Origin: Bacteroidaceae bacterium
Lineage (GTDB): Bacteria > Bacteroidota > Bacteroidia > Bacteroidales > Bacteroidaceae
Direction of reading: 5' to 3'
Assembly: GCA_017559845.1 (NCBI GenBank)
Contig: JAFYQQ010000058.1
Span: 1 to 64,000 of the forward strand
Length of the DNA: 64,000 bases
The notes beneath the pieces were generated by a model. The model was not told the DNA's origin, ran no database searches, and saw only the letters and a list, made by a program, of their open reading frames with translations. This document shows, piece after piece, positions 17,466 to 26,731 of this stretch. Each line of letters opens with the position of its first letter. Within the stretch, counting starts at the first letter, position 1. A program made the translations under genes and the position numbers.

Positions 17466-18878
17466 ATGAGACGTAGTTTATTGTTACAAAGTGTGGTGGC
17501 ATTGATGGCATTTACTTCTGCCGCATGCGCTAACGAATTACAGGCATTGCAGGTCTCTCCCAACGGACATTATCTGCAATATGCCGACGGAAAGCCTTTC
17601 TTTTATTTGGGTGATACGGCCTGGGAATTGTTCCACCGGCTGCATCGGGAAGAGGCTGACCGATATCTGAAGAACCGTGCAGAAAAGGGGTATAATGTGA
17701 TACAGGCTGTGGCTTTGGCCGAGCTTGACGGTGTGGATGTGCCCAATGCCTATGGCCATAAACCGCTGAAGGACCGTAACCCGGCCATGCCCGATACCAG
17801 AGAGGGCGCGGCCAATGACTATTGGGATCACGTTGACTATATTGTGCAAAAGGCCAATGCGGAAGGGATGTATATCGGTCTGCTTCCGACATGGGGCCGA
17901 TACTGGAACGACGGCAACCCTATCTTCAACGAGGAGAATGCCGAGAAGTACGGCCGTTGGATTGCCGAGCGTTATCGACAATACCGCGTAATCTGGATTC
18001 TAGGCGGTGACCGTAATCCCGACAATGGGGACAAACAAACCATTATACGAGCAATGGCACGCGGAATCCGTAGTGTGGACAAAGAAAGTCTTATGACATT
18101 CCATCCCACTGGTTGGACTTCTTCCTCAAAATGGTTCCATCAGGATGAATGGCTTGACTTCAACGGCCGGCAGAGTGGGCATAACCAACGCTACAACTCC
18201 AACCAGCAGATTCTGGACGATTTCCATCGCAGTCCGGCCAAACCCATCATGGAAATAGAACCGCTCTATGAAGACCATCCGCTTGAATTTAATCCCGACA
18301 ACGAAGGGCATTCCAATGCGTGGGACGTAAGAAGAACATTGTACTGGAGCGTGTTCTATGGAAGTGCGGGTGTTACCTACGGCCATCATTCCGTATGGCA
18401 AATGTATGACAAGGAAAAAGGACGCGGACCCATTAACCGTCCGCTCATGCCTTGGCAAAAAGCCATTGACCAGCCGGCAGCAGGTCAGGCTGTCCATCTG
18501 CGCAGGCTTATGGAATCAAGACCCTACTTCAGCCGTGTGCCGTCGCCGGACTTCATTGTTCAGGACGAAGTGCAAACCTCTGTGCCGGGGGCTGGGCGTT
18601 ACCGTTTTGTGGCCACGATGGACAGCGAGGGTACATACGCAATGGTATACGCCCCCATCGGGCGCACGTTCTCCGTGAGGACAAGTATGCTGAAAGCAGA
18701 AAGGATTACGGCTTGGTGGTACTGTCCGCGAACGGGAAAGGCTGAAAAAATAGGCAAGTTTGCCAATGACGGAGAGTACAAGGCATTCACACCGCCCATG
18801 CCTGGCGAGGCCCTTGACTGGGTTTTGGTGCTGGACAATGCAGAATGCAAATACCCCGCTCCCGGCAAACCTATCTGA
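17466..18878 (+). CDS. DUF4038/GH140-like glycoside hydrolase
   Basis: 470 residues with a signal peptide ending near TSAACAN. The DUF4038 barrel is recognisable from YADGKPFFYLGDTAWELFHR, GYNVIQAVAL, PTWGRYWNDGNP, RVIWILGGDRNPD (catalytic-type Asp) and a later PIMEIEPLYEDHP. The last 90 or so residues look like the collagen-binding-like beta domain (PF12904) that ends most members. GH140 members include apiosidases acting on rhamnogalacturonan II side chains, but the family is broad and the specificity here is open. It sits mid-operon between the nucleoside hydrolase-like and beta-propeller genes. Confidence 0.85.
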   Translation: MRRSLLLQSVVALMAFTSAACANELQALQVSPNGHYLQYADGKPFFYLGDTAWELFHRLHREEADRYLKNRAEKGYNVIQAVALAELDGVDVPNAYGHKPLKDRNPAMPDTREGAANDYWDHVDYIVQKANAEGMYIGLLPTWGRYWNDGNPIFNEENAEKYGRWIAERYRQYRVIWILGGDRNPDNGDKQTIIRAMARGIRSVDKESLMTFHPTGWTSSSKWFHQDEWLDFNGRQSGHNQRYNSNQQILDDFHRSPAKPIMEIEPLYEDHPLEFNPDNEGHSNAWDVRRTLYWSVFYGSAGVTYGHHSVWQMYDKEKGRGPINRPLMPWQKAIDQPAAGQAVHLRRLMESRPYFSRVPSPDFIVQDEVQTSVPGAGRYRFVATMDSEGTYAMVYAPIGRTFSVRTSMLKAERITAWWYCPRTGKAEKIGKFANDGEYKAFTPPMPGEALDWVLVLDNAECKYPAPGKPI

Positions 18879-18906
18879 TATAACCAAGTTCTAAATTGAC
18901 TGTAAT

Positions 18907-21063
18907 ATGAAAAGACTCACATCAACATTTTTGCTCTGTTCTTCATTCCTTATACTGAACGGACAGGAGTACAACACGTCATGGATTGCCAACGACGGCG
19001 GCTGGGAAGAAAGCCATATTCCCCATGACATGCTGAATATGTATGTCCATACAGACGGCACAGTGGCCACCATTTGCGGATGGGACGAGGGCGGAACAAA
19101 CGTAGGTGTCTATCGTGACGGCAGACTGATAAGCCGCCCCGAAGGTTCGGGAACGGGCGGATGGGGACGTTTCTCGGGGGCACAGGTGGTGTTGGACGAC
19201 AAATACGTGTACCAGTTGCTTACCCAGCACGGTTGTGACGGCGGCAATGACCAACTGAACGGCAACGGATTGAGGCAATTCCCCCCATGCGACAAGGCTA
19301 TAGAGTGGAAGACCATACGCCGTTATGACCGGGAGACGGGTAACGGGGCACCGTTTGCAAAGGGATATGGATACAAGGGCGATATGTTGGTGGTATGTGC
19401 CGAGAAGGAACGCCACATGAAAGGGCTTGCCATCAATGCGGACAGGTTGTATGTTTCCGTGACGGGCTGTAAGGATTCTGCCCAGCCAGATTCCGTCAAG
19501 ATTTACAATGCGAGGACCATGGAATACATAAAGGGATACCCCTTGCCGGTGGCGGCCGGTGTTCTGTATGCCGATGGCCGAGGCGGATTGTGGATGATGG
19601 CGGGTAACAGCATTATCCGTATGAAAGAGGATACCGGCGAACGCCTTGCACAAACCGTCTTTTTGCCTGAGGGAGTGGAAGTCCTTTCGTTCAGCATTGA
19701 CACCCAACGGGGACGCCTGTTGTTGCCCAACAGAGGAAAAGACCTGAACGTGCTGATCTACGACAAAATCTTTGACGAGCCGGTGCTTGTCAAGACTTTC
19801 GGTATGAGAGGAGGAGTTTTCAGCGGCAACCAAACCTACTTGAAAGGACAAGCAGGCCCATTGAGGTTCTCCGGACCGGCCGGTGCCGGCGTGGACGCCA
19901 AGGGCAACATCTACGTATGCAACACAACCGTGAGCGGAGGTAGGGGTGCCGTATTGGAGGCTTATGAAGAGGAAAGCCGCAAAGCTTTGTGGAAGGTGGA
20001 AGGACTCATTTTCACGGCGACGGCAGATATTGATCGTCAGCACCCCGAATACATGTACACCCCAGAAAAGATACACTTGGTGGACTACACCAAAAAGGGG
20101 GAACGTATGGACCGGCTTGTTGCCTACACGGCCGACCCGTTCTCCTTCCCCGACGATGAACGTGTCTTGAAGGACGGTGCATTCATTACCTCGTGTTGGA
20201 AACGCACCATCGGCGGAAAGTCTTTTATGTTTGTCTCTGACATGTATGGCGGAATGATTGCCGGTTACCGCTTTGACAAGGAGAAGCACGGATACGTGGG
20301 CATCCCATTCCTGTTTGCCAACAACGGAGACCCGGACAGGAAACCACAAAAGCAACCGTTGCGCTTTTGGGTGGACAAGAACGGTGATGCCAGAAGAGAT
20401 GCCGGCGAATGGGCTAATATAGACGAGATGAACCAATACAGCATGAGTTTCTTCGTGGACCAAAAGGGTAATATCTGGCGTGGAAGCAGAGGGCAAGGCA
20501 TACTGTTTTGGAGAATGACCGGCCTGAACGAGCATGGCATCCCGCAATATGACTCCGCCAGGCTCTTCCCCCTTCCCGAAGGAACGAACGGGGCAAAAAG
20601 AGTATGGTACGATGCGGAAATGGATGAACTGTTTGTGGCGGGTTTCTCGGCCGAAAGACAGGACCCCACGGATACGTGGTGGTGTATGGGAAGTACGATT
20701 GCAAAGTACAGCAACTTCCTGAAGAACGCAAACGACAAACCGCTAAAAGCCGACATGCGCTTCTTCATCCCATTCCAACGAGAGGATAACAGCAGAAGCC
20801 ACAAACTGAACGGAAAGGCATTCTGTGTGGAAGGGAATTTCATCTTCGTTTCCTTGGCACAGGAAGGCATTGTCCATGTGTATAACCGAAGTGACGGGAA
20901 AAAGTGGGGAGAGTTGAAACCCGACGATGCCGTGCACAAGCAAAGCGGATGGTCAGATTTCAACTACTGCATCAATGCCTATCGGCAACCCGACGGCACA
21001 TATATTGTCATGAACGAGGAAAACGCATTTGCTAAAGTTATGGTATATCGGATGAAGGAGTAG
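18907..21063 (+). CDS. Exported beta-propeller protein, paralogue 1
   Basis: 718 residues with a short signal peptide ending near ILNGQ. The chain is made of repeated NHL/SMP-30-like strands (GLAINADRLYVSVTG, GVDAKGNIYVCNT, SFFVDQKGNIWRGSRG), consistent with a beta-propeller. A DKNGDARRDAGE segment matches the spacing of an EF-hand calcium loop. I know no characterised homologue. It is paralogous to the next gene: both share the N-terminal MYV..DG...WDEG block, the EF-hand-like loop and the C-terminal FxVEGxFxFV segment. Codon use is visibly richer in G/C at third positions than in its paralogue. A role in binding or cleaving the operon's substrate is inference. Confidence 0.75.
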   Translation: MKRLTSTFLLCSSFLILNGQEYNTSWIANDGGWEESHIPHDMLNMYVHTDGTVATICGWDEGGTNVGVYRDGRLISRPEGSGTGGWGRFSGAQVVLDDKYVYQLLTQHGCDGGNDQLNGNGLRQFPPCDKAIEWKTIRRYDRETGNGAPFAKGYGYKGDMLVVCAEKERHMKGLAINADRLYVSVTGCKDSAQPDSVKIYNARTMEYIKGYPLPVAAGVLYADGRGGLWMMAGNSIIRMKEDTGERLAQTVFLPEGVEVLSFSIDTQRGRLLLPNRGKDLNVLIYDKIFDEPVLVKTFGMRGGVFSGNQTYLKGQAGPLRFSGPAGAGVDAKGNIYVCNTTVSGGRGAVLEAYEEESRKALWKVEGLIFTATADIDRQHPEYMYTPEKIHLVDYTKKGERMDRLVAYTADPFSFPDDERVLKDGAFITSCWKRTIGGKSFMFVSDMYGGMIAGYRFDKEKHGYVGIPFLFANNGDPDRKPQKQPLRFWVDKNGDARRDAGEWANIDEMNQYSMSFFVDQKGNIWRGSRGQGILFWRMTGLNEHGIPQYDSARLFPLPEGTNGAKRVWYDAEMDELFVAGFSAERQDPTDTWWCMGSTIAKYSNFLKNANDKPLKADMRFFIPFQREDNSRSHKLNGKAFCVEGNFIFVSLAQEGIVHVYNRSDGKKWGELKPDDAVHKQSGWSDFNYCINAYRQPDGTYIVMNEENAFAKVMVYRMKE

Positions 21064-21194
21064 GCATGCCCCCTAACCCGTCCGATACCTTGCATGCTTC
21101 CCTACCTTGTTGAAGGAGTAGATAAGGAACTGGACGGGGAAGGGACCTCCCTATTGCATGGAAGAAATTGTATTTACTTTTACCAGACTATAAA

Positions 21195-23366
21195 ATGAAA
21201 AAGGTTCTATCATGTTGCGTAATAATGGCAGCTACGCAATTGTTCGCACAAGAAAATTATAAGACAACATGGCTTGGCAACACCCTTGGTTATGGAGACA
21301 AAAAATCATGGGTGCAAAATCATGTGAATACGATGTATGTTGCCCCCGACGGTGCCTGCTTTACACAAGCGATATGGGATGAGGGACATCATGAAACTAG
21401 TGTGTATAAAGATGGAAAAAAGTTGGGGTATTTAAATGCCGGTAGAGGGCTCTCGGTTGGAGGAAACGGAGATACTGTTTTTGTTCATTCGGGGCACGAA
21501 GTGGTAGGGCGTGACATTAAAACTTTTGCCCCTATCGATTTTTCCATAGCGATACCAGCAGGGCTGAATGGACCTGCAAAAATATATTCCATTGTGGCCC
21601 GTGACGGATATTTGGCTATTAGCGACCCCAATAATGACCGGATATTGGTGTATCTGACCCAAAACAGAAAGTTGATATATGAATTTACGGTGAAAAGGCC
21701 TGCAGACATGGCTATTGACACGAACAACAATTTGTGGATCGTTCAATCACCGGTTTCTTATCGCGATCCAATCCTCAATGATGCAGTTCCGGAAGCCGAA
21801 CCAAAAATCTCATGTTATAGCATAGATGGTGAAAAAAGACCTGTAGAAATAACAGGAATAGAATATCCCACTGCTATTGCCATAGATTACAAAGGACGTT
21901 TGTTGGTTTGTGATGATGGAAAAAACCAACAGGTTTATTGTTATAAAAGCCTATCTACGTCTCCAAGGTTAGACTCCAGTTTCTTTAACAAAGGACGCTT
22001 TGGCGATTTGTATGGCATCTTTCAGCCAAAAACATCGGAAAAGGGGGTTGCCAAACCCCATCGCTTTTACCATTTAGCTGGAGTCGGCACTGATGCCGAA
22101 GGGAACTTGTATGTAAGTCTGGGAGGCCCTGCCCCTAAGGGAGACAATCCCTTAATGGATACTGACATTCGTGCGTTCGACAAAAAGACGGGCAGATTAA
22201 AATGGCAGCTTTTAGGCAAAGAGTTTGTTGACATGGGAGATCTTGATCCTGACGACAAGACGAAATGGTATACGAAAGATTCCAAATATTCCTTAAATTG
22301 GAATAAACAGGAGGCGGGGACAGAATGGTCTTATGAAGCACGGACGATAGATCCGTTTACATATCCCCATGATGCCCGTGCAAAAATAACCGGAAACCCC
22401 GGCACACGTACATCCATAGAGAATATCTTTATGAGAAGAGTCGGCGATGACCGGCATTTGTTTATGTACGGTTGCGGAATGGCTGGAGAACAATATCCCA
22501 TCCGGGTTTTCAGATTCAACAAAAGCACCGATGGCGAGTTTGCTATCCCCGTTTTATATTTGTCCAAACAATATGGCGAATTGGAATTGGACAAATGGCC
22601 ATTTAACAGACCCTCTAACATAAAAGAAGGGGACGAATATATGTGGTTGGACAAAAACGGAAATGGGCAGATGGATGCCGGAGAATATGAAATCAGCACC
22701 TATGATGATTATCCGTATCACGTGGGTTCTTATATTGACTCAGAAGGTGGTATTTGGACATGTCATCGCGAACGGGGCATACGCCGTCTCACCTGTAAGG
22801 AAGTAGACGAAAACGGCATCCCTGAATACAGTTTCGGGAACAGGGAATTTTATCCCTGCCCCCTTGAATTTCAGGATGTACATTTTGTCCGTTATCTGGG
22901 AGGAGAAGAAGACATAATGTATGTTGCCGGATGGACTCAAAAGAACCCGAACGAGACAGGAGGGGATAAACCTTCGCAAGTTCATACTATTGTTAAATAT
23001 AAGAATTGGAAAACTTCTCCCACAGTTATTTGGGAAAGCCATCCGTCAGATTACAAGATACTGGATAAAGGCGCGTCATTTGAAGTAGAAGGTGATTTTG
23101 TGTTTGTTGGTTATGAGGGCGCTGACGGTGAACAGCCAATCGTTAATGGTACGGTATGGGTATTCAGCGCTGAAACAGGCACTTATCTCTGTGAACTGAC
23201 TCCAGGTCCTGAAGTCGGGAACGCATGCGGATGGTTGGATATATGGGATAGCAGTATTCGAGCTTACAAGATCAATGAAGAATATGTTATTTTCGTAGAA
23301 GATGATTGGCATAGTAAAACCATCATCTATCGTTGGAATCCGAGAATGAGTTATAAACCCAAATGA
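21195..23366 (+). CDS. Exported beta-propeller protein, paralogue 2
   Basis: 723 residues from ATG 21195 (MKKVLSCCVIMAATQLFAQ), chosen over an in-frame ATG nine codons earlier because it gives a clean signal peptide. Propeller-like strands recur (PADMAIDTNNNLWIVQSP, AIAIDYKGRLLVCDDG, GVGTDAEGNLYVSLGG, SYIDSEGGIWTCHRERG). LDKNGNGQMDAGEYE again has EF-hand loop spacing (D-N-N-Q-D-E). It is a divergent paralogue of the preceding gene, lower in G/C, so the pair is probably old or of separate origin. The 131-base gap between them holds a repeat of TGAAGGAGTAG, the last codons of the first gene. Confidence 0.75.
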   Translation: MKKVLSCCVIMAATQLFAQENYKTTWLGNTLGYGDKKSWVQNHVNTMYVAPDGACFTQAIWDEGHHETSVYKDGKKLGYLNAGRGLSVGGNGDTVFVHSGHEVVGRDIKTFAPIDFSIAIPAGLNGPAKIYSIVARDGYLAISDPNNDRILVYLTQNRKLIYEFTVKRPADMAIDTNNNLWIVQSPVSYRDPILNDAVPEAEPKISCYSIDGEKRPVEITGIEYPTAIAIDYKGRLLVCDDGKNQQVYCYKSLSTSPRLDSSFFNKGRFGDLYGIFQPKTSEKGVAKPHRFYHLAGVGTDAEGNLYVSLGGPAPKGDNPLMDTDIRAFDKKTGRLKWQLLGKEFVDMGDLDPDDKTKWYTKDSKYSLNWNKQEAGTEWSYEARTIDPFTYPHDARAKITGNPGTRTSIENIFMRRVGDDRHLFMYGCGMAGEQYPIRVFRFNKSTDGEFAIPVLYLSKQYGELELDKWPFNRPSNIKEGDEYMWLDKNGNGQMDAGEYEISTYDDYPYHVGSYIDSEGGIWTCHRERGIRRLTCKEVDENGIPEYSFGNREFYPCPLEFQDVHFVRYLGGEEDIMYVAGWTQKNPNETGGDKPSQVHTIVKYKNWKTSPTVIWESHPSDYKILDKGASFEVEGDFVFVGYEGADGEQPIVNGTVWVFSAETGTYLCELTPGPEVGNACGWLDIWDSSIRAYKINEEYVIFVEDDWHSKTIIYRWNPRMSYKPK

Positions 23367-23424
23367 CGAATTGTGTTGAGGAGAAATAGAGAGGATGAGC
23401 CTATTTTTGACACATTTGCACTCG

Positions 23425-23529
23425 ATTGTCGGATATAAATACATCGGGACACCAATCCACGGTACATATATTGTCATGAACGAGGAAAACGCATTTGCTA
23501 AAGTTGTGATATATTGGATGAAGGAATAA
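23425..23529 (+). pseudogene. Remnant 3' end of a third beta-propeller gene
   Basis: The segment 23458-23529 is about 90% identical to the last 72 bases of paralogue 1 (20992-21063) and still encodes GTYIVMNEENAFAKVVIYWM. Weaker similarity reaches back to about 23425. No matching remnant of the upstream domains is present, and the downstream DNA (from about 23622) repeats the sequence just after the stop of paralogue 2 (CAAATGACGAATTGTGTTGA versus CAAATGACGATTTGCGTTGA). This is the scar of a duplication or replacement event. A 44-codon frame starts at 23395 but is probably not a functional gene. Confidence 0.75.
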
Positions 23530-23652
23530 ACAAAAGAAAGAAGTTTTTTCAGATCCTTGAATGGCGTGGTAGGTGACTATAGCGCCATTTTTTCAACCGG
23601 ATGAAAGATAGGATGCAAAAAACAAATGACGATTTGCGTTGAGAACAAATTG

Positions 23653-23684
23653 AGGCTGTGCCAAAAAATTTGGCACAGCCTTCT
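23653..23684 (+). terminator. Terminator of the GntR/propeller operon
   Basis: AGGCTGTGCCAAA pairs perfectly with TTTGGCACAGCCT around a short A/T loop, followed by TCTT. On the minus strand it also faces the end of the DUF1080 gene, so it may serve both. Confidence 0.75.
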
Positions 23685-23735
23685 TACGTCATTTGATTTG
23701 AAATCAGCATAGCGCCTATCATCAATATTATATTT

Positions 23736-24524
23736 TTATTCTTTTTCAAACAATGGACTTAAATCCATTATCTCAATGTTCCGGAATTCCACCGGATGAC
23801 TTTCTGATTGCAATGAGATACGGCCTTTGCCTAAAGGTGTTCCTGCTTTATAGCCCGGGTCAGGAGATACACCACCGCCACCAATCGTCATGTTTGTGTA
23901 AGTCAAAACGGTATCCCCCTCTATGATATGGTGTGCAAGGCTATCACCATAAACAACAAATTCGGCAGTTACCCATTGTTCTCCATGATAAGTCTTGGAG
24001 TTTGATGTAGCACAATGCTCCTCGTATTTTTCATTCGCGATAAAGACTTCCGTACCCGGAGTGCAAATATTGCCCGTAGGACGCTCATTGACACCATCTC
24101 CTCCTAAAAGTTGTCCCTCAACCGAAACGGGAAAATCCTGATCGATGTGCATGGTCTTGGGGTCTGGACAATGAAGCATGGCTCCGCTATTGCGTATGGC
24201 CCAACCCGGACCGCCTTTTAGCTGCTCGCCAACAAATCGGTATTGCAGACGCAATTTATAATAAGAGTATTCTTTATCAGTATAGATGTGGCCGAAACGA
24301 TTATTAAACTCATCATAACCGTCATACACCACTTTAAGTACTCCATCTTCAACGCGAAACGTATTCGCAAAGTTTTCGCCACAAGGATACCCTGTAACTT
24401 TTACTGTCCAACCTGTCAGATCCTTTCCGTTGAAAATGGATTCCCATTGAGGTTCAGGTTGGCTTTGCTTGCAAGAAGACAATGTGCAGACTCCCAATGT
24501 AAGTGCAATAACCGTTTTTTTCAT
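23736..24524 (-). CDS. DUF1080 (3-keto-disaccharide hydrolase-type) lipoprotein
   Basis: 262 residues from ATG 24524, with a lipoprotein signal (MKKTVIALTLGVCTLSSC). The concanavalin-like DUF1080 fold is indicated by WESIFNGKDLTGW at the start, GGPGWAIRNSGAMLHC in the middle and the closing GRISLQSESHPVEFRNIEI. Characterised relatives cleave 3-keto-glucosides or carry carbohydrate-binding folds. It follows the esterase gene by 64 bases on the same strand and is likely co-transcribed. The convergent GntR operon suggests a shared substrate. Confidence 0.88.
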   Translation of the reverse strand: MKKTVIALTLGVCTLSSCKQSQPEPQWESIFNGKDLTGWTVKVTGYPCGENFANTFRVEDGVLKVVYDGYDEFNNRFGHIYTDKEYSYYKLRLQYRFVGEQLKGGPGWAIRNSGAMLHCPDPKTMHIDQDFPVSVEGQLLGGDGVNERPTGNICTPGTEVFIANEKYEEHCATSNSKTYHGEQWVTAEFVVYGDSLAHHIIEGDTVLTYTNMTIGGGGVSPDPGYKAGTPLGKGRISLQSESHPVEFRNIEIMDLSPLFEKE

Positions 24525-24588
24525 TTGCAAAAAATTAAGTATGGAATAATATGTTGATGTCTCTTCAGATGAATTTAAGGGATGATGC

Positions 24589-25773
24589 CTATTGATGAGA
24601 TGGCACGTCCACTACAAGCCGGGCAGGAAAGCAATACATGGGGTCTCCTCTTTGTTCCATGGTTTCTGTCATAACCCGCTCCGAACGCGCAACCTTGCCT
24701 TTGTAAAGAACCTTTCCGTCCTTCATTACCTTCACATTCTTGTCCAGATTGACGATGTTGTCGTTCAGATAAAAAGTGAGGCGACTGTAATCGCAACGTT
24801 CAATGTGAATAGTATTCTTTTTTACGCGGATTCTTACTTCCTTGCCACGCATAATTTCTTCCCTCGGGACAGAAATCCAATAGAAGCACTCGCGGAGCAC
24901 TTCTTCCTGGCACCAAACGAGAGCCTGCGGATAAGGGTCGCGCACGAACTTCTCCATCCAGGACAGAGCTGCTGCATCTTCCCTGTCCATCCAATGACCC
25001 TTTCCCTCCAGAATGTGTGTTTGATGAATATATCCTTGTGGCGTTTCTTCCTGCAAGGCATCCAATTCTTTCCCTCTCTTTGCACATTCCGTATTCCGGT
25101 TATAGGCAGAATCATCTGCACCACACCATATCATAAAGGGTAGATTGCGGAGGTTCTGCAGTCCCACATCTCCAGGATGACCTGCCATCATGGACGCTGC
25201 CGCAAAATGGTCAGCAAGTCGGGGAGCCAAACGCCACACACCGTCACCGCCAGCAGAATATCCCATCAGATATACTTTGTTGGGATTGACACCTTTACAG
25301 ATAATCATCATCTGAATCAGCTCTTCAAACATCTTGTCAATCGGCTCCTGAAACCACATGTTCCAGGCATTCCAGGGTGCTCGTGGTGCTACATAGATTC
25401 CCTCTGTAGGTTGGTACAAACGCTTTTGATTGTTCCATTGTCCGTCATTGAACTTATGTGTGGTGCCTCCACCGCCGTGCATGGAAATCCAAAGACTACG
25501 CTCGCCAAAAGGTGCATTGCCATAGGAGGCATACCAGAACGGCAAGGAATCGTTCCCGTTGTAAATGGTAGGAGGTGTTCCTTCCTGTACTTCCAGAATC
25601 TTACGGAACTGCGTTTCCCTTGTCTTTTTCCACGCATTAATTACCTGAGTACGTTTCTCTCCAGCCTCCTCCTTTGACATTTTTTCTTGTGCAGCAACGG
25701 GTTGCATCATCATAAACAGCAGAACAAACACAGCCTGCATCTTGAATCGTATTGTGTGCATAATTCTTGACAT
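24589..25773 (-). CDS. Exported alpha/beta-hydrolase (carbohydrate esterase-like)
   Basis: Up to 394 residues; the start may be internal (MQAVFVLLFMMMQPVAAQ, Met12), which gives a cleaner signal peptide. The alpha/beta-hydrolase core has ISMHGGGGTTH (oxyanion region), GYSAGG with nucleophile Ser173, CGADDSAYN as the acid region and GKGHWMD as the likely catalytic His, an arrangement like PHB-depolymerase/feruloyl-type esterases. About 110 further residues at the C-terminus form a beta-rich extension. It probably removes acyl groups from a polysaccharide or aglycone. It leads a two-gene minus-strand unit with the DUF1080 gene, divergent from GH16. Confidence 0.82.
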   Translation of the reverse strand: MSRIMHTIRFKMQAVFVLLFMMMQPVAAQEKMSKEEAGEKRTQVINAWKKTRETQFRKILEVQEGTPPTIYNGNDSLPFWYASYGNAPFGERSLWISMHGGGGTTHKFNDGQWNNQKRLYQPTEGIYVAPRAPWNAWNMWFQEPIDKMFEELIQMMIICKGVNPNKVYLMGYSAGGDGVWRLAPRLADHFAAASMMAGHPGDVGLQNLRNLPFMIWCGADDSAYNRNTECAKRGKELDALQEETPQGYIHQTHILEGKGHWMDREDAAALSWMEKFVRDPYPQALVWCQEEVLRECFYWISVPREEIMRGKEVRIRVKKNTIHIERCDYSRLTFYLNDNIVNLDKNVKVMKDGKVLYKGKVARSERVMTETMEQRGDPMYCFPARLVVDVPSHQ

Positions 25774-25882
25774 TGATTATTGAGTACAAGGCAAAATTAC
25801 AAAAAACATTCGAGAAAAGTTGCCGTATCAGGATTTTATTATAAGAAAGGGACGCAATCTCATTTTAAATGGCTAACTTTGC

Positions 25883-26731
25883 ATGAGATTGGAACATTTG
25901 TTAGTGAAAAAACATCTTGTCATCATCAGCACCTTTGTCATTGTCGCATTTGCTTTCTGTCTGTTCATCAAGGCGAATGCCGGATGGCCTGTCCCAATGG
26001 GAGAGCAGACGGATGGCTATGAACTTATTTTTGAAGACCATTTCAACGGAGACAAGTTGGATACTGCCCGTTGGAGTATTCCTCCTCGCGGAAACAGCAC
26101 CTGGTCGCGTTGGATTTCAACGGATAAAGAGGTTATAGAGATAAATAAAGGTAAACTGACTTGCCGTGCCATCCCTAATAAAGACCGTTCACAGGACAGT
26201 GCCACTATGCTAACTGGCGCCATTTGGACAAAAGACAAGTTTACTTTCAAATACGGACGAGTGGAAGTGCGCATGCGGACCAATCTTCAATCTGGCAATT
26301 TCCCTGCGGCATGGATGGGACGCCAATGGGGGAAGGGCAACGTCCCACCCTACGGAGAAATTGACATTGTGGAAATGGTGGGCAATGACCGCAAGGCACG
26401 CCATGCCTTTCACACAGAATATACGACCAAAACGCCCAAGCACGGCATAAAGAATTCGTTCATGGAGCAGGTTGAGGTAAACAAATGGCATATCTATGCC
26501 ATTGAATGGACGCCTGAGTATATCCATTGGTCTGTAGACGGAAAGATTACAGGCCGCCACCATAAGCCAAAGACTGGCAATGTCCAAAACGAATGGACCT
26601 TTGACGTCCCCTTCTACCTGTTGCTCAACCAAAGCATCATGCACGGAGTGTATGGAATAAAGGCCGACTTGGATAAAACCTATGAGACTCAGTTCGATTG
26701 GATTAAAGTGTATCAAAAGAGATATGAGTAA
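25883..26731 (+). CDS. GH16-family endo-glycosidase
   Basis: A GH16 jelly-roll enzyme, with GYELIFEDHFNGDKLD at the mature N-terminus and the catalytic GEIDIVEMVG motif (nucleophile Glu159, acid/base Glu164). GH16 enzymes cut beta-1,3/1,4-glucans or galactans. A -7-like TAACTTTG lies directly before the first ATG (25874-25881). If it is used, translation must start downstream, and GTG 25904 (KKHLVIISTFVIVAFAFCLF) gives a normal signal or membrane anchor. Its end overlaps the ATP-grasp gene by 8 bases, linking it to surface glycan synthesis. It may process or release the exopolysaccharide rather than digest food glycans; that is inference. Confidence 0.88.
   Translation: MRLEHLLVKKHLVIISTFVIVAFAFCLFIKANAGWPVPMGEQTDGYELIFEDHFNGDKLDTARWSIPPRGNSTWSRWISTDKEVIEINKGKLTCRAIPNKDRSQDSATMLTGAIWTKDKFTFKYGRVEVRMRTNLQSGNFPAAWMGRQWGKGNVPPYGEIDIVEMVGNDRKARHAFHTEYTTKTPKHGIKNSFMEQVEVNKWHIYAIEWTPEYIHWSVDGKITGRHHKPKTGNVQNEWTFDVPFYLLLNQSIMHGVYGIKADLDKTYETQFDWIKVYQKRYE

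Noticed and set aside
18979..20547. A 522-codon frame antisense to beta-propeller paralogue 1
   Set aside because: No recognisable motif; it owes its length to the G/C-rich third positions of the sense gene.
15361..25773. Classical SusC/SusD polysaccharide utilization locus
   Set aside because: No TonB-dependent receptor or SusD-like lipoprotein is encoded anywhere in the window.
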